45,454 bases of DNA from JALYQB01 sp035640155 (GTDB lineage: Bacteria > Actinomycetota > Actinomycetes > Mycobacteriales > Pseudonocardiaceae). The notes below the pieces were generated by a model, which did not search any database, had not been told where the DNA came from, and worked only from the letters and a program-made list of their open reading frames with translations. The stretch's first letter is position 1; each line of letters starts with the position of its first letter. Both the position numbers and the translations under genes were made by a program. Where the stretch lies: assembly GCA_035640155.1 (NCBI GenBank), contig DASQWR010000011.1:1-45454 (forward strand). The letters run 5' to 3'. Positions 16,046 to 24,781 of this stretch are shown here, piece by piece.

Positions 16046-17182
16046 GTGAGCTGGCAGGACGAGCTGAGGAACCTGGACGAGGAGCTGGCCGCCGGTCGGC
16101 TCTCCGCCGAGGACTACCGGCGCCGCAGCGACGAGCTGAACGGGCAGGACCAGTCCGGTCAGCCGGGTTCCGTGGACGCCGAGCAGTCCACCCCGTTTCC
16201 CCCTGCCTTCCGGTGGGAAACGGCCCCGCCGTCGGAGACCACGCAGGCGATACCGCCCGTCGGGGACGACGAGCCGGAACAGACCCAGGTCGTACCCGAC
16301 GTCCCCCGACCCGCCCCGGCCCCGGATGCCCAGACCCCGAATGCACAGACCCCGAATGCACAGACCCCGGACGACCTCGACCGTACTCAGGTCGTGTCGG
16401 CCCGACAGCGCCCGCCGCAGCACCGGCTCGAGCGTGGCTTCTCTCCCCGGTCGCTGTTCGAACCACGGGACGTGCAGGACTCCGCTCCGCCATGGGCGTC
16501 CTCCGACCTCCCGCCGATCCAGGAGCCCGACAGCGGCTGGATGAGGCAGGGGCCCGAGGCTTTCGAGCCCGAGCGGGAGCCCAGGACCTGGCGGATTGTG
16601 GGGGCCGTGGTTGCGGTGGTGGTGCTGCTCGGTCTGGTGATCGGCTCGTACGCACTCTGGGGCCGCGACGACGCCCCGACCGCGCAGCCGGGGCTGCCTG
16701 CCGCGGAGCAGCAGGAGCCCGCCGACCCGCTCATGCCGGCGGACATCGGTGGCGCCGAGGAGTCCAAGGACGTCGAGACCTTCGCCGACCTCGAAGCTGT
16801 TGGTTTTCTCACCCAGAGCGAGCTCGGGGTGCTGGAGAAGGCGGCAGCCGGGGGTGCACGGTTGCTCGTCACCAACTTCGACGAGGGCAAGGCAACGGTG
16901 CTCGTCACTCGGGTCGGAAGCCCCGAGCAGGCGGTGGTGGCCCGGGACGCCCTGACCGCGCTGCAGCTGAGCTTCGGCTTCGACTCGCGGCCGGCACCAC
17001 CCGGGGTGAATGCCGTCGAGCTGCCGGGCGACGCCGAGACGATGCCGAAGGTCCGCGCCGTGTACCTCAACGGAGACATCCTGGTGCGCCTGGAGATGGC
17101 CGGTCAGGACCGGGTCGACGTCGCCGCGAAGTTCGACGACGTCCTCGCCGAGCAACTCGAGGCCCTGCCGGCGGATGCCTGA
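16046..17182 (+). CDS. Single-pass membrane protein with SHOCT-like N-terminus
   Basis: A 378-residue protein starting at GTG 16046 with an AGGGGGGT-type site upstream. It opens with a SHOCT-like helix pair (DELRNLDEELAAGRLSAEDYRRR). A long proline-rich disordered segment follows, including QTPNAQTPNAQTP from a 15-base tandem repeat at about 16325-16364. Then comes one membrane helix (WRIVGAVVAVVVLLGLVIGSYALW, about residues 188-211) and an extracytoplasmic domain of about 165 residues (TFADLEAVGFLTQSELGVLE onward). The outer domain is not recognised. Its stop overlaps the start of the giant glycosyltransferase gene by eight bases, so the two are translationally coupled. Confidence 0.87.
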   Translation: MSWQDELRNLDEELAAGRLSAEDYRRRSDELNGQDQSGQPGSVDAEQSTPFPPAFRWETAPPSETTQAIPPVGDDEPEQTQVVPDVPRPAPAPDAQTPNAQTPNAQTPDDLDRTQVVSARQRPPQHRLERGFSPRSLFEPRDVQDSAPPWASSDLPPIQEPDSGWMRQGPEAFEPEREPRTWRIVGAVVAVVVLLGLVIGSYALWGRDDAPTAQPGLPAAEQQEPADPLMPADIGGAEESKDVETFADLEAVGFLTQSELGVLEKAAAGGARLLVTNFDEGKATVLVTRVGSPEQAVVARDALTALQLSFGFDSRPAPPGVNAVELPGDAETMPKVRAVYLNGDILVRLEMAGQDRVDVAAKFDDVLAEQLEALPADA

Positions 17183-20100
17183 CACCGGAGGGTCCACCAC
17201 CGCCTGCACCATCGTGGCCCGGAACTACCTGCCGGCCGCGCGGGTGCTGGCGGAGTCCTACCTGCGTCACCACCCCGGCAGTCACTTCGTGGTCGCCGTG
17301 ATCGACGGGGACAGGCCGTACCCGGACGGGGCCGCCATGCCCGGTGCGCGGCTGCTCGGCCCCGACGCGCTGGGCATCGACCGCGAGACCTTCCTCCGGA
17401 TGGCCACCGCCTACACGGTGATGGAGCTGGCCACCGCGGTGAAACCGTTCCTGCTCCGCACGCTGCGCTCGAGCAGCGACGTCGTTGTCTACCTCGACCC
17501 GGACATCGAGGTGTACTCGGCGCTGCACGGTGTCATCGCGCTCGCGGCGGAGCACGGGATCGTGCTCACCCCGCACAACCTCGAGCCGATGCCGCGCGAC
17601 GGCAAGGAGCCCGACGAAGCAGTGATCATGGGCACCGGGGTGTTCAACCTCGGGTTCGTCGCGGTCGGACCCGGTTCGGAGCCGTTCCTGGACTTCTGGG
17701 CGCAACGCCTGGAGCGCGACGCCGTGGTGGCCCCCGAGCAGCAGCTGTTCACCGACCAGCGGTGGGTGGACTGCGTGCCCGGCCTCTTCGGCCACCACGT
17801 GGCCCGGGACCCCGGCCTGAACGTCGCCTACTGGAACGCCTGGGAGCGCCCGCTGTCCCGCGACGCGGACGCCACCATGCGGGCCGCGGGAGAGCCGTTA
17901 CGGTTCGTGCACTTCTCCGGGTACCGACCGGAGCGGCCCTGGCTGCTGAGCTCGCACTGCGCCCGCGATCCCCGGGTGCTGCTCTCGGACTACCCGATGC
18001 TCCGCGAGCTCTGTGACGGCTACGGCCGGGCGCTGCGGGCTGCGGGGTACGGCGGTCCGGAGTCGCGCACGCCATACCGCTACGCCGCCACCCCCGAGGG
18101 CGAGCCGCTGACGGGCTGGATGCGCCGCGCGTTCCGCGCCGGCTGGGCCGAGGCCGAGCGAGCCGGGACCCCCGTCCCACCGCACCCCTTCGGGTCCGAG
18201 GGTGGGGAGCCATTCCTGCGCTGGCTCGCGTCCCCGGCCGATCCACGGCAGGCCGCGGCCGGCCTCACCCGGCCGGCGATGCAGGTGTGGGCCCGCCGGG
18301 CGGACCTGCAGCGCACCTTCCCCGACCCGACCGGCACGCATGCCGTCGCCTTCCGGCGCTGGTGCCACGGATCCGGGGTCGCCGAGGGGGAGCTGCCGGT
18401 GTGGGCACTGCCCGCGGAGGTGGCGCCGGCCCGCCCACCTGTCGACGAGCTCGGGGTCAACCTGGTCGGCTACCTCACCGCCGAGCTCGGACTCGGCGAG
18501 ATGGGCCGGATCGTCCACGACGCCCTCGAGGACGCGGGGGTACCGACCGCGTCGGTGGTCGAGGACTGGTCGGTGTCCAACCGCACCGGCCTGCCTCCGC
18601 CGGTCAGCGCCGGTGACCCGGTCTTCCCGGTCACGCTGCTCTGCATTAACGCCGATCAGACCCGCACCGTGCTGGGCAACCACCCCGAGATCGCGCACCA
18701 GCGTTACGTGATCGGACTGTGGGCGTGGGAGCTGGAGGACTTCCCGCAGTGGCAGCACGAGGCGTTCGACCTCGTCGACGAGGTGTGGACGGTCAGCGAG
18801 TTCTGCCGGGCGGCGATCGCGGCGCACGCGAGCGTGCCGGTCCGGACGATCCCGGTACCGGTCCGGGAGGTTCCCGAGGCCCGTGCGCAGGCTCGTCCGG
18901 TCGAGGACGTCGTGCGCTTCCTGTTCGTCTTCGACTTCAACAGCGTCGGGGAGCGCAAGAACCCGTGGGGTCTCGTCGAAGCCTTCCGCCGGGCGTTTCC
19001 GAACCGGCAGGACGCGGCCGAACCGCAGGTGCGCCTCATCATCAAGGCCATCAATGCCGACCGTCATCCCCACGCGGCCGAGCGGCTGCGCCTCGCCGCA
19101 GCGGGTGACGACCGGGTCGAGCTGCTCGAACGCTACCTGTCCGCCGGCGAGCTGGACCGGCTCTACGGCGCCGCCGACTGCTACGTCTCGCTGCACCGCA
19201 GCGAGGGTTTCGGCCTCACCGTCGCCGAGGCGATGGCGCGCGGGCTGCCCACGATCGTCACCGGCTACTCCGGCACGGCGGAGTTCACCACCGCCGAGAC
19301 CGGATGGAGCGTCGGCTACGAGCTCGTGCCGGTGGGTGTGGGCTGCTTCCCGTACCACCCGGAGGCCGAGTGGGCAGCGCCCGACCTCGACGAGGCGGCC
19401 CGGGCGATGCGGGCCGTGGCCGAGGATCCGGCCGCTGCCCGCCGTCGCGGGGCGGCAGCCCGGGCGCACCTGCAGCAGACCAGGCCGATGGCGGCCGCGT
19501 CGGCGTGGGTGTCCGACCGGCTGCGCGAGGCCCACCGCCGCTGGCAGCAGCGGTCCGACTCCGCGACCGAGGCCGGGCCGCTCACGCCGCTGGAGTCCGC
19601 GCGCGAGGCGCTGCGCTGGCGCGCCGACACCTCGACGCCCTCGCGGCTGCCCCTCGCCCGCCCGATGCGCGCCGCGGTGCTGCGCGCGATGGACCACTAC
19701 GACGTCCACCAGCGAACGGTGCAGGCCGCGGTGCTCGACGGGGTGGCCGGCGGCATGGCCGCGCTGCTCGACCGGGTCGAGAGCCTGCATGCAGAGCTGT
19801 TGACTACCTGTGGTGAGCTGAGCCGGCAGGTCGGGCAGCTGACGGAGCGCCTCGCCGTCTCCGAGCAGGATCTCGGCACTGCCCTTCAGGGGCTCGCGGG
19901 CCAGCAGCGACGGGTCGAGGCCCTCGAGGCCCGGGTGGAGGAGGAGTCCAAGCGGACCCACGCCCTGTTCCTCGAGCGGGACCGGCGGGTGGACCACCTC
20001 GACACGACGTGCGCTCAGCTCGAGCGGGACACCGCCGCTCTGGTGCACGGCGCCGAGCGGCCGGCGGCCGACGTGCCGGTCGGTGCGACGCCGGTGCTGT

Positions 20101-20816
20101 GTGACGCCGGTGTGCTGCTGTTCCCGGCCGACGACCAGGTGGTCCGGGCCTGGGTGGTGTACCACCGCTCATGGGAGAGCCCGGAGGCCGACCTGCTGGA
20201 GCGGCTCGCGCGGGGACGCCACGGGACATTTCTCGACGTCGGCGCGCACGTGGGTTACCACACGGTGCGGCTACTGGACCGGCTGCCGGGGGTGCGGGCG
20301 GTGGCCGTCGAGCCCAACCCGGCGGTCCTGGACATGTTGCGGGCGAACCTCGCCGCGGCGGGGATCGACGAGCGCGTCACCGTGCTCCCGGTGGCGGCGT
20401 GGGACCACGACACGGTGGTCGGATTGCACCAGGTGGAGACGGACAACAGCGGTGACTACCGGGTGGTGCCCGATGGGGCGCTGCGGGTCGACGCGCTCCG
20501 GTTGGACACCGTGGCGGCGGTGATCTCCGGCGAGGTGGCGGTGGTCAAGGTCGACCTGCAGGGCCGCGACCACCGCGCGATCGCCGGGCTGGACGCGGTG
20601 CTGCAGTGTGACCGGCCGGACGTGGTCTGCGAGTTCTGTCCGGACGCGATCGAGGAGCTGGGAGACGACCCGCACCAGGTGCTCGAGGGCTACCGGGCGC
20701 AGGGATACGCCGCGCACGACGTCGACGGGACGCCGCAGCCATCCGCCGCCGCGCTGGTCCAGGCTGCCCGAGGGGACCCCTCGAGGTTCCGCACGCTGTG
20801 GTTGCGGCCGGCCTGA
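17175..20816 (+). CDS. Giant fusion: GT-A glycosyltransferase, GT4 glycosyltransferase, coiled coil, FkbM methyltransferase
   Basis: A 1213-residue cytoplasmic enzyme starting at ATG 17175 (MPDTGGSTTACTIVARNYLP), overlapping the previous gene by eight bases. Domain 1 (about 8-300) is a GT-A glycosyltransferase with DPDIEVY carrying the DxD metal site (about 107-113). Domain 2 (about 425-790) is a GT-B family 4 transferase: GVNLVGYLTAELGLGEMGR, then SEGFGLTVAEAMARGLPTIV and GYSGTAEF. A helical linker follows, with a predicted coiled coil at about 860-960 (LLDRVESLHAELL to THALFLERDRRV). Domain 3 (about 990-1210) is an FkbM-type SAM methyltransferase with GTFLDVGAHVGYHTV, VAVEPNP and VVKVDLQG. 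Likely builds and O-methylates a surface glycan with the flanking acyltransferases. Confidence 0.92.
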   Translation: MPDTGGSTTACTIVARNYLPAARVLAESYLRHHPGSHFVVAVIDGDRPYPDGAAMPGARLLGPDALGIDRETFLRMATAYTVMELATAVKPFLLRTLRSSSDVVVYLDPDIEVYSALHGVIALAAEHGIVLTPHNLEPMPRDGKEPDEAVIMGTGVFNLGFVAVGPGSEPFLDFWAQRLERDAVVAPEQQLFTDQRWVDCVPGLFGHHVARDPGLNVAYWNAWERPLSRDADATMRAAGEPLRFVHFSGYRPERPWLLSSHCARDPRVLLSDYPMLRELCDGYGRALRAAGYGGPESRTPYRYAATPEGEPLTGWMRRAFRAGWAEAERAGTPVPPHPFGSEGGEPFLRWLASPADPRQAAAGLTRPAMQVWARRADLQRTFPDPTGTHAVAFRRWCHGSGVAEGELPVWALPAEVAPARPPVDELGVNLVGYLTAELGLGEMGRIVHDALEDAGVPTASVVEDWSVSNRTGLPPPVSAGDPVFPVTLLCINADQTRTVLGNHPEIAHQRYVIGLWAWELEDFPQWQHEAFDLVDEVWTVSEFCRAAIAAHASVPVRTIPVPVREVPEARAQARPVEDVVRFLFVFDFNSVGERKNPWGLVEAFRRAFPNRQDAAEPQVRLIIKAINADRHPHAAERLRLAAAGDDRVELLERYLSAGELDRLYGAADCYVSLHRSEGFGLTVAEAMARGLPTIVTGYSGTAEFTTAETGWSVGYELVPVGVGCFPYHPEAEWAAPDLDEAARAMRAVAEDPAAARRRGAAARAHLQQTRPMAAASAWVSDRLREAHRRWQQRSDSATEAGPLTPLESAREALRWRADTSTPSRLPLARPMRAAVLRAMDHYDVHQRTVQAAVLDGVAGGMAALLDRVESLHAELLTTCGELSRQVGQLTERLAVSEQDLGTALQGLAGQQRRVEALEARVEEESKRTHALFLERDRRVDHLDTTCAQLERDTAALVHGAERPAADVPVGATPVLCDAGVLLFPADDQVVRAWVVYHRSWESPEADLLERLARGRHGTFLDVGAHVGYHTVRLLDRLPGVRAVAVEPNPAVLDMLRANLAAAGIDERVTVLPVAAWDHDTVVGLHQVETDNSGDYRVVPDGALRVDALRLDTVAAVISGEVAVVKVDLQGRDHRAIAGLDAVLQCDRPDVVCEFCPDAIEELGDDPHQVLEGYRAQGYAAHDVDGTPQPSAAALVQAARGDPSRFRTLWLRPA

Positions 20817-20843
20817 CGGGTTCGATCGACTTCTGGAGGCTCG

Positions 20844-22115
20844 GTGACGGCACCGAACCAGCAACTGGACACCACCAGTGGCAGGGCCGCGTTCATCGAC
20901 ATCGGTCGGGCGATCGCTGCGTTGCTCGTGGTCTATACCCACATCGACATGCTCTGGATGCGGGAGAACCACGGCCTCAGTTCCCCGATCACATCGGCTG
21001 TCGACACCGTCCTGACGGTGCCGTTGAAGATGGACGACCAGGGCATCGGGCAGGTGTCAGTTCCGTTCTTCTTCCTGGTCAGCGGCTTCGTCGTCACACC
21101 GATCGCACTCCGGTACGGCGCATCCCGCTTCGGCGTCAACCGCCTGTTCCGGGTGTATCCGGTGCTCACGTTCGTCGTTCTCGTCTCCGCGATGGTCGTG
21201 TGGCTGGGCGGCCGACCGCTGACCACAGGGGAGGTCGGTCGACCAGATGTCGGCGACATCCTGGCCAACATCAGCCTGGTGAACTTCCTCGTGGAGCCCC
21301 AGTCCTCGCTCGTGGGCGTCGCCTGGACCCTGATCGTCGAAATGATCTTCTACGCGACCGTGCTCATGCTGCTGCCCCTGTTCCGGAGGAACGTGCCGCT
21401 GGCCGTGGCAGTCGAGCTCACCGCAGTGCACGTGGTACTGGTGACCCACGACCAACTCGGCGACAGTTACCGTCTGTTCGCGGTCAATGTCGCGTACCTG
21501 ACAATCCCGATCCTGGGCCAGGTGATGTGGGCTGCGGTCACCCGCCGAATACCGCTGCTCCTGGCCAGCGCGTACGGCACGGTCGCCTGGTTGCTCTTCG
21601 TCTGGGCAGCGAACCTGCAGATCGACGAGAAGTACGAACCGCGAACCTTGCCCGTCGCGATTGCGGTCGGCCTTTTCCTGCTCGGCTGGTTCGCCGAACC
21701 CCACCTGCGCCAGCGAAAGGTCTGGATGGTCCTTTCGGACCGCAGCTACTCGATCTATCTTCTGCACGGCGCGGTGGCCTTCCCGCTGCTCCACCTCGGG
21801 TATCGTCACCTGCCGCTGTGGCTACTGGTCATCGTCGCGCTCGCCGCCACGGCCGCGGTGGTCGAGTTGGGCTACCGGCTGGTGGAACGACCGAGCCACC
21901 AGCTCGCCCGGCGGCTGTCCCGTGGCGCGGGGCAAGCGCCTCCGCCTGCCGACCGGTTCCCTTCCGACCGGTTCGCTTCCGAGCACCGGCGTGGTCAGTT
22001 GAGTGGGCGGGTCGCAAGCTCGCGGACGACGACGTCCAGCGCGGCCGGGTCCAGCAGCGACACGGTGCCGGCGGCAAGGTTGCGCTCCACCACCTCGAGC
22101 ACGACCACCTCCTGA
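20844..22115 (+). CDS. Acyltransferase 3 family membrane protein (copy 2)
   Basis: A 423-residue paralogue of the protein at 14174-15394, alignable throughout: AAFIDIGRAIAALLVVYTHIDMLWM with the catalytic histidine, VPFFFLVSGFVVTPIALRYG, WTLIVEMIFYATVLML, and RSYSIYLLHGAVAFPLL. It starts at GTG 20844, 27 bases after the glycosyltransferase gene, so it probably acts on the same glycan. The conserved protein ends around PSHQLARRLSRGAG. The remaining 50 or so residues are low complexity (ASSRTTTSSAAGSSS type) and are encoded antisense to the converging AlgJ-like gene, an overlap of 121 bases. Confidence 0.92.
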   Translation: MTAPNQQLDTTSGRAAFIDIGRAIAALLVVYTHIDMLWMRENHGLSSPITSAVDTVLTVPLKMDDQGIGQVSVPFFFLVSGFVVTPIALRYGASRFGVNRLFRVYPVLTFVVLVSAMVVWLGGRPLTTGEVGRPDVGDILANISLVNFLVEPQSSLVGVAWTLIVEMIFYATVLMLLPLFRRNVPLAVAVELTAVHVVLVTHDQLGDSYRLFAVNVAYLTIPILGQVMWAAVTRRIPLLLASAYGTVAWLLFVWAANLQIDEKYEPRTLPVAIAVGLFLLGWFAEPHLRQRKVWMVLSDRSYSIYLLHGAVAFPLLHLGYRHLPLWLLVIVALAATAAVVELGYRLVERPSHQLARRLSRGAGQAPPPADRFPSDRFASEHRRGQLSGRVASSRTTTSSAAGSSSDTVPAARLRSTTSSTTTS

Positions 22116-23395
22116 TCGGCCACGAGGTCGGCGATCCGCTGGGGCTCGGGCGCGGCGGTGGCATAGCTGACGACGTGCACCTCCGCGAAGCCGGCGGCCA
22201 GGTACCGAGCCGAGGACTGGATGAAGGAGTCACCCAGCAGGACGACTGATCCGGGCACCACCCCGCTCGCCGGACCGGTCCCGATCCGGACCGGCTCACC
22301 CAGGTCGTCGAGGTACCGGCCGGTGCGGTCCCGCTCGCCGGACGGGGCGAGCGAGTACTGCTCGAAGAAGTTCATCCCGGTCCGGCCGAGAAGGTTCGGC
22401 AGGTCGGCCCCCGACTGGACGGTCCTGACCTGCTGCACATCCCATCCCCGGGTCACCCCGGGATCGATCTCCTCGGCGAGCGCGCGCACCATCGTGACCG
22501 CGCCGCGGTCCGTCCAGTGGGTGTCGAGACGGTGGTAGATCGGCCTGCTGGGCGCGGCGAGCTGCCGCAGGTCGGCGCGGAGGTCGACCGCGCCCGCCTC
22601 GGCCGGCACCCGTCGCCAGAACTCCCGCGTCGCCGCCTGCGCGCAGCCCAGGCCGGGATAGTCCGCCGGCAGGAACTCGGGGTGGACTGTCGTCTTGTCC
22701 GGGGGTACCACGAGGACGAACCGACGGCCCGACGCCTCCACCGCGGTCCGCAGCCGGTTCACCGCGGCGATCGTGTCCGTGAGCGGCTGGGTCGGGGCGC
22801 ACTTGCCCTCGACGTCGTAACCGAAGTAGAGCCAGCCGTCCTCGCCCTGAATCACCTGCGGGAAGACGCCGGGGATGCTCGCCGACGGATCGGCGGGACC
22901 TGCCGGCTCGGGCGGCACGGTCACAGCCGGTGCCACCGGCCCCACCGCCGCGGTGCTGCCCGGGCCGCCATCGGTGCCGGGACGCACTGGTGAGGACTCG
23001 CCGAACACGCCGCGGCTCAGTCCGTCCACAGCCCGCACCGCCACATCCCGGAACGGAAGGTGGTCGGCCCCCCACGCCGGCAGGCCGGCGAAGAAGCCCC
23101 ACCCGCCGGCCGGATCCGGAAAGCCGGCGAGCACCCGGTTCTCGAACTGGGCGGGCCGGACTCCGAGGAAGAGCGCGAGCACCGGGACGAGGAAGAAGAC
23201 CAGGGCGGCCAGCAGAGCGGCCCGCTGCCGACCACCGTGCCGGGGCCGGTGCAGGGGGTGCTCGGCGGGCAGCCAGGCTTCGTGGACCGCGATCGACGGC
23301 GGCCGCTCCTCCTGCACGGGCACCCGAGCAGGATATCCGGATCCGCGTTCCGCCGGCCGGTGTCGGGAACGCCTACCGCCCTCGTCATCCGGCAC
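21995..23395 (-). CDS. AlgJ/AlgX-like SGNH acetyltransferase-associated protein
   Basis: A 466-residue protein with a cytoplasmic head, one membrane helix (AALLAALVFFLVPVLALFLGV, about 60-80), a proline-rich spacer, and an extracytoplasmic SGNH-like domain. Marks of the alginate acetylation (AlgJ/AlgX) family are GEDGWLYFG, FVLVVPPDKTTVHPEFLP, the DTHWTDRGA motif with catalytic Asp-His, and VVLLGDSFIQSS with the likely nucleophile serine. These proteins complete O-acetylation of exported polysaccharide with a membrane acyltransferase partner. The start is GTG 23395; a later start is possible. It converges on and overlaps the acyltransferase at 20844-22115. Confidence 0.88.
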   Translation of the reverse strand: MPDDEGGRRSRHRPAERGSGYPARVPVQEERPPSIAVHEAWLPAEHPLHRPRHGGRQRAALLAALVFFLVPVLALFLGVRPAQFENRVLAGFPDPAGGWGFFAGLPAWGADHLPFRDVAVRAVDGLSRGVFGESSPVRPGTDGGPGSTAAVGPVAPAVTVPPEPAGPADPSASIPGVFPQVIQGEDGWLYFGYDVEGKCAPTQPLTDTIAAVNRLRTAVEASGRRFVLVVPPDKTTVHPEFLPADYPGLGCAQAATREFWRRVPAEAGAVDLRADLRQLAAPSRPIYHRLDTHWTDRGAVTMVRALAEEIDPGVTRGWDVQQVRTVQSGADLPNLLGRTGMNFFEQYSLAPSGERDRTGRYLDDLGEPVRIGTGPASGVVPGSVVLLGDSFIQSSARYLAAGFAEVHVVSYATAAPEPQRIADLVADQEVVVLEVVERNLAAGTVSLLDPAALDVVVRELATRPLN

Positions 23396-23416
23396 TCGAG
23401 GGATTAAGGTTCAGGC

Positions 23417-23686
23417 GTGGAGGCGCGACGCAAGCCAGAGGAGCTCTCCGAGGAAGAACGCCAGCGGCTGCACCGCGCCCATCAGCGGCTGCGCAACGCG
23501 TCGCAGGCGCTTGAGGCGTTGACAGTGGTCGAGCCGGTACGGGGTCGTTGGGCTGCCAATCCCGCGCCGTTCGATGTTCTCGACGCCGCCCAGGTAGAGC
23601 TGTACGAAGCGGGCCAGGGGGTCTGGCGGGCGCAGCGGGAGCTGCTGTGCTGGGAGGCTCCCGGTGCCGGAGCGGGTGGCCAGTAG
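23417..23686 (+). CDS. Small hypothetical protein
   Basis: An 89-residue soluble protein starting at GTG 23417, only 21 bases from the divergent AlgJ-like start. The first half is a charged helix (EELSEEERQRLHRAHQRLRNAS). The second half is mixed, with FDVLDAAQVELYEAGQGVWRAQRELL. No family recognised. Codon use is normal for the window (third positions strongly GC), which supports a real gene. Confidence 0.7.
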   Translation: MEARRKPEELSEEERQRLHRAHQRLRNASQALEALTVVEPVRGRWAANPAPFDVLDAAQVELYEAGQGVWRAQRELLCWEAPGAGAGGQ

Positions 23687-23706
23687 CCCCTGTGAGCCGG
23701 TCTGGA

Positions 23707-23725
23707 GTAGGCTAGCCTCACCTCG
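23707..23725. promoter_or_regulatory. Candidate DtxR/IdeR iron box upstream of the lipoprotein
   Basis: The minus-strand 19-mer CGAGGTGAGGCTAGCCTAC matches the IdeR consensus TTAGGTTAGGCTAACCTAA at 14 of 19 positions by my count, and is palindromic around the centre. It lies 55-70 bases before the lipoprotein start, a usual operator distance. Confidence 0.55.
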
Positions 23726-23780
23726 TTCAGCGGCGGGTACCGGTGAGCCAGCTGGGGCACGCCGTTCCGGTCCGATCGAG

Positions 23781-24341
23781 ATGAGGCCCGAGACGATGCT
23801 GTGGCCCAACCTCCGCCGGCTCGCCGCCGCAGCGGTGTTCGCCCTGATGCTCGCCGCGTGCGGAACCGACGACGGCTCGACCGTCCGTGAGCCGCAGAGC
23901 GGGACGAGTGGTGGCGGCGGCAGCGCCAGCGAGGCAGCACCGACGTGCGAACCGGTGGGAGACCCGGCCACGGCAGACCAGCAGGTCACTGTGGTGCTCA
24001 GCGAGTTCACGGTGCAGCCCGAGACGTCGAGCGTGCCCGCCGGGCGGATCGCGTTGGTGGCACGCAATGGAGGCGCCGAGCCCCACGAGCTGGTCGTCGT
24101 TCGCGCTGAGAACGCCGCGGCCCTGCCGGTCAAACAGGACGGGTCAATGGCCGAAGTCCAGCTCCGTCCGGGGCAGCTCGTCGGCGAGATCGAGGAGTTC
24201 CCGGCCGGTCAAGACTGCACCGCCGTGTTCGAGCTGGAGCCAGGCAACTACGTGCTGCTGTGCAACGTCGTCGAAACCGAGAACGGCATGACCGAGTCGC
24301 ACTTCGCGGAAGGCATGTTCACCGAGTTCGCCGTGACCTGA
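23781..24341 (+). CDS. Cupredoxin-like lipoprotein
   Basis: A secreted lipoprotein of about 186 residues. A signal peptide (LRRLAAAAVFALMLAAC) ends in a lipobox with the lipidated cysteine in LAAC. A Ser/Gly-rich spacer follows, then a cupredoxin-like beta domain: VTVVLSEFTVQPETSSVPAG, NGGAEPHELVVV, ending GNYVLLCNVVE and SHFAEGMFTEFAV. The histidine in EPHE, the cysteine in LLCN, and the terminal histidine and methionine could form a type I copper site. Start is ATG 23781 or ATG 23796; both keep the signal peptide. A candidate iron box lies upstream, which would place it in iron-controlled metal handling or electron transfer. Confidence 0.88.
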   Translation: MRPETMLWPNLRRLAAAAVFALMLAACGTDDGSTVREPQSGTSGGGGSASEAAPTCEPVGDPATADQQVTVVLSEFTVQPETSSVPAGRIALVARNGGAEPHELVVVRAENAAALPVKQDGSMAEVQLRPGQLVGEIEEFPAGQDCTAVFELEPGNYVLLCNVVETENGMTESHFAEGMFTEFAVT

Positions 24342-24344
24342 GCC

Positions 24345-24361
24345 GACCCCCTTCAGGGGTT
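24345..24361. terminator. Hairpin between convergent genes
   Basis: ACCCCCTTCAGGGGTT forms a short GC stem with a small loop, just after the lipoprotein stop and overlapping the DUF2203 3' end. It is placed for bidirectional termination. There is no T-run on the plus strand beyond TTCT, so the call is tentative. Confidence 0.4.
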
Positions 24362-24745
24362 CTCCCGACCACGCGGCTCGGCGGGGAGCCGGCGGCGGCC
24401 GACGATACCTAGGTCGGAGCGGTGGTACCAGCCCAGTTCGGGCTCGCCCTCGAGCCAGCACAGCCGCACCGACACACCGTCGAGCTCCGCTGGGAAGTCC
24501 AGCAGGAGCGGGGCGAGACCCTTCACCTCAAGTCCTTGCGCGGGGAACCACCCGAGCAGCTCGCTCAACCGGGCATCGAGCGCCTTGGCCTCGGGCAGGC
24601 CACCGAGCCGGGAGTGGCCCTCGGCCCGGAGCTCGCGGGAGAGCTCGGCCAGGTCGGCACGGGTGTGCACGAGCTCGGCGGCGTGGCGGTGCACCGCCGG
24701 CATCAGCGCGCGGGCCTCGTCGATGCTGAACAGCCGCTCGCCCAT
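24353..24745 (-). CDS. DUF2203 family protein
   Basis: A 130-residue soluble protein with FSIDEARALMPAVHRHAAEL, a charged helix, LEVKGLAPLLLDFPAELDGVSVRLCWLEGEPELGWYHRSD and the ending GIVGRRRL. The 'VKGL..L.DFPA..DG..V.LCW..GEPE...WH' run is the DUF2203 signature. No function is known. It lies 36 bases downstream of the bacterioferritin gene in the same direction and is probably co-transcribed with it. Confidence 0.9.
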   Translation of the reverse strand: MGERLFSIDEARALMPAVHRHAAELVHTRADLAELSRELRAEGHSRLGGLPEAKALDARLSELLGWFPAQGLEVKGLAPLLLDFPAELDGVSVRLCWLEGEPELGWYHRSDLGIVGRRRLPAEPRGRENP

Positions 24746-24781
24746 GGGCGGGACGCTACCCGCATCGCTGACGTCGCCGGG

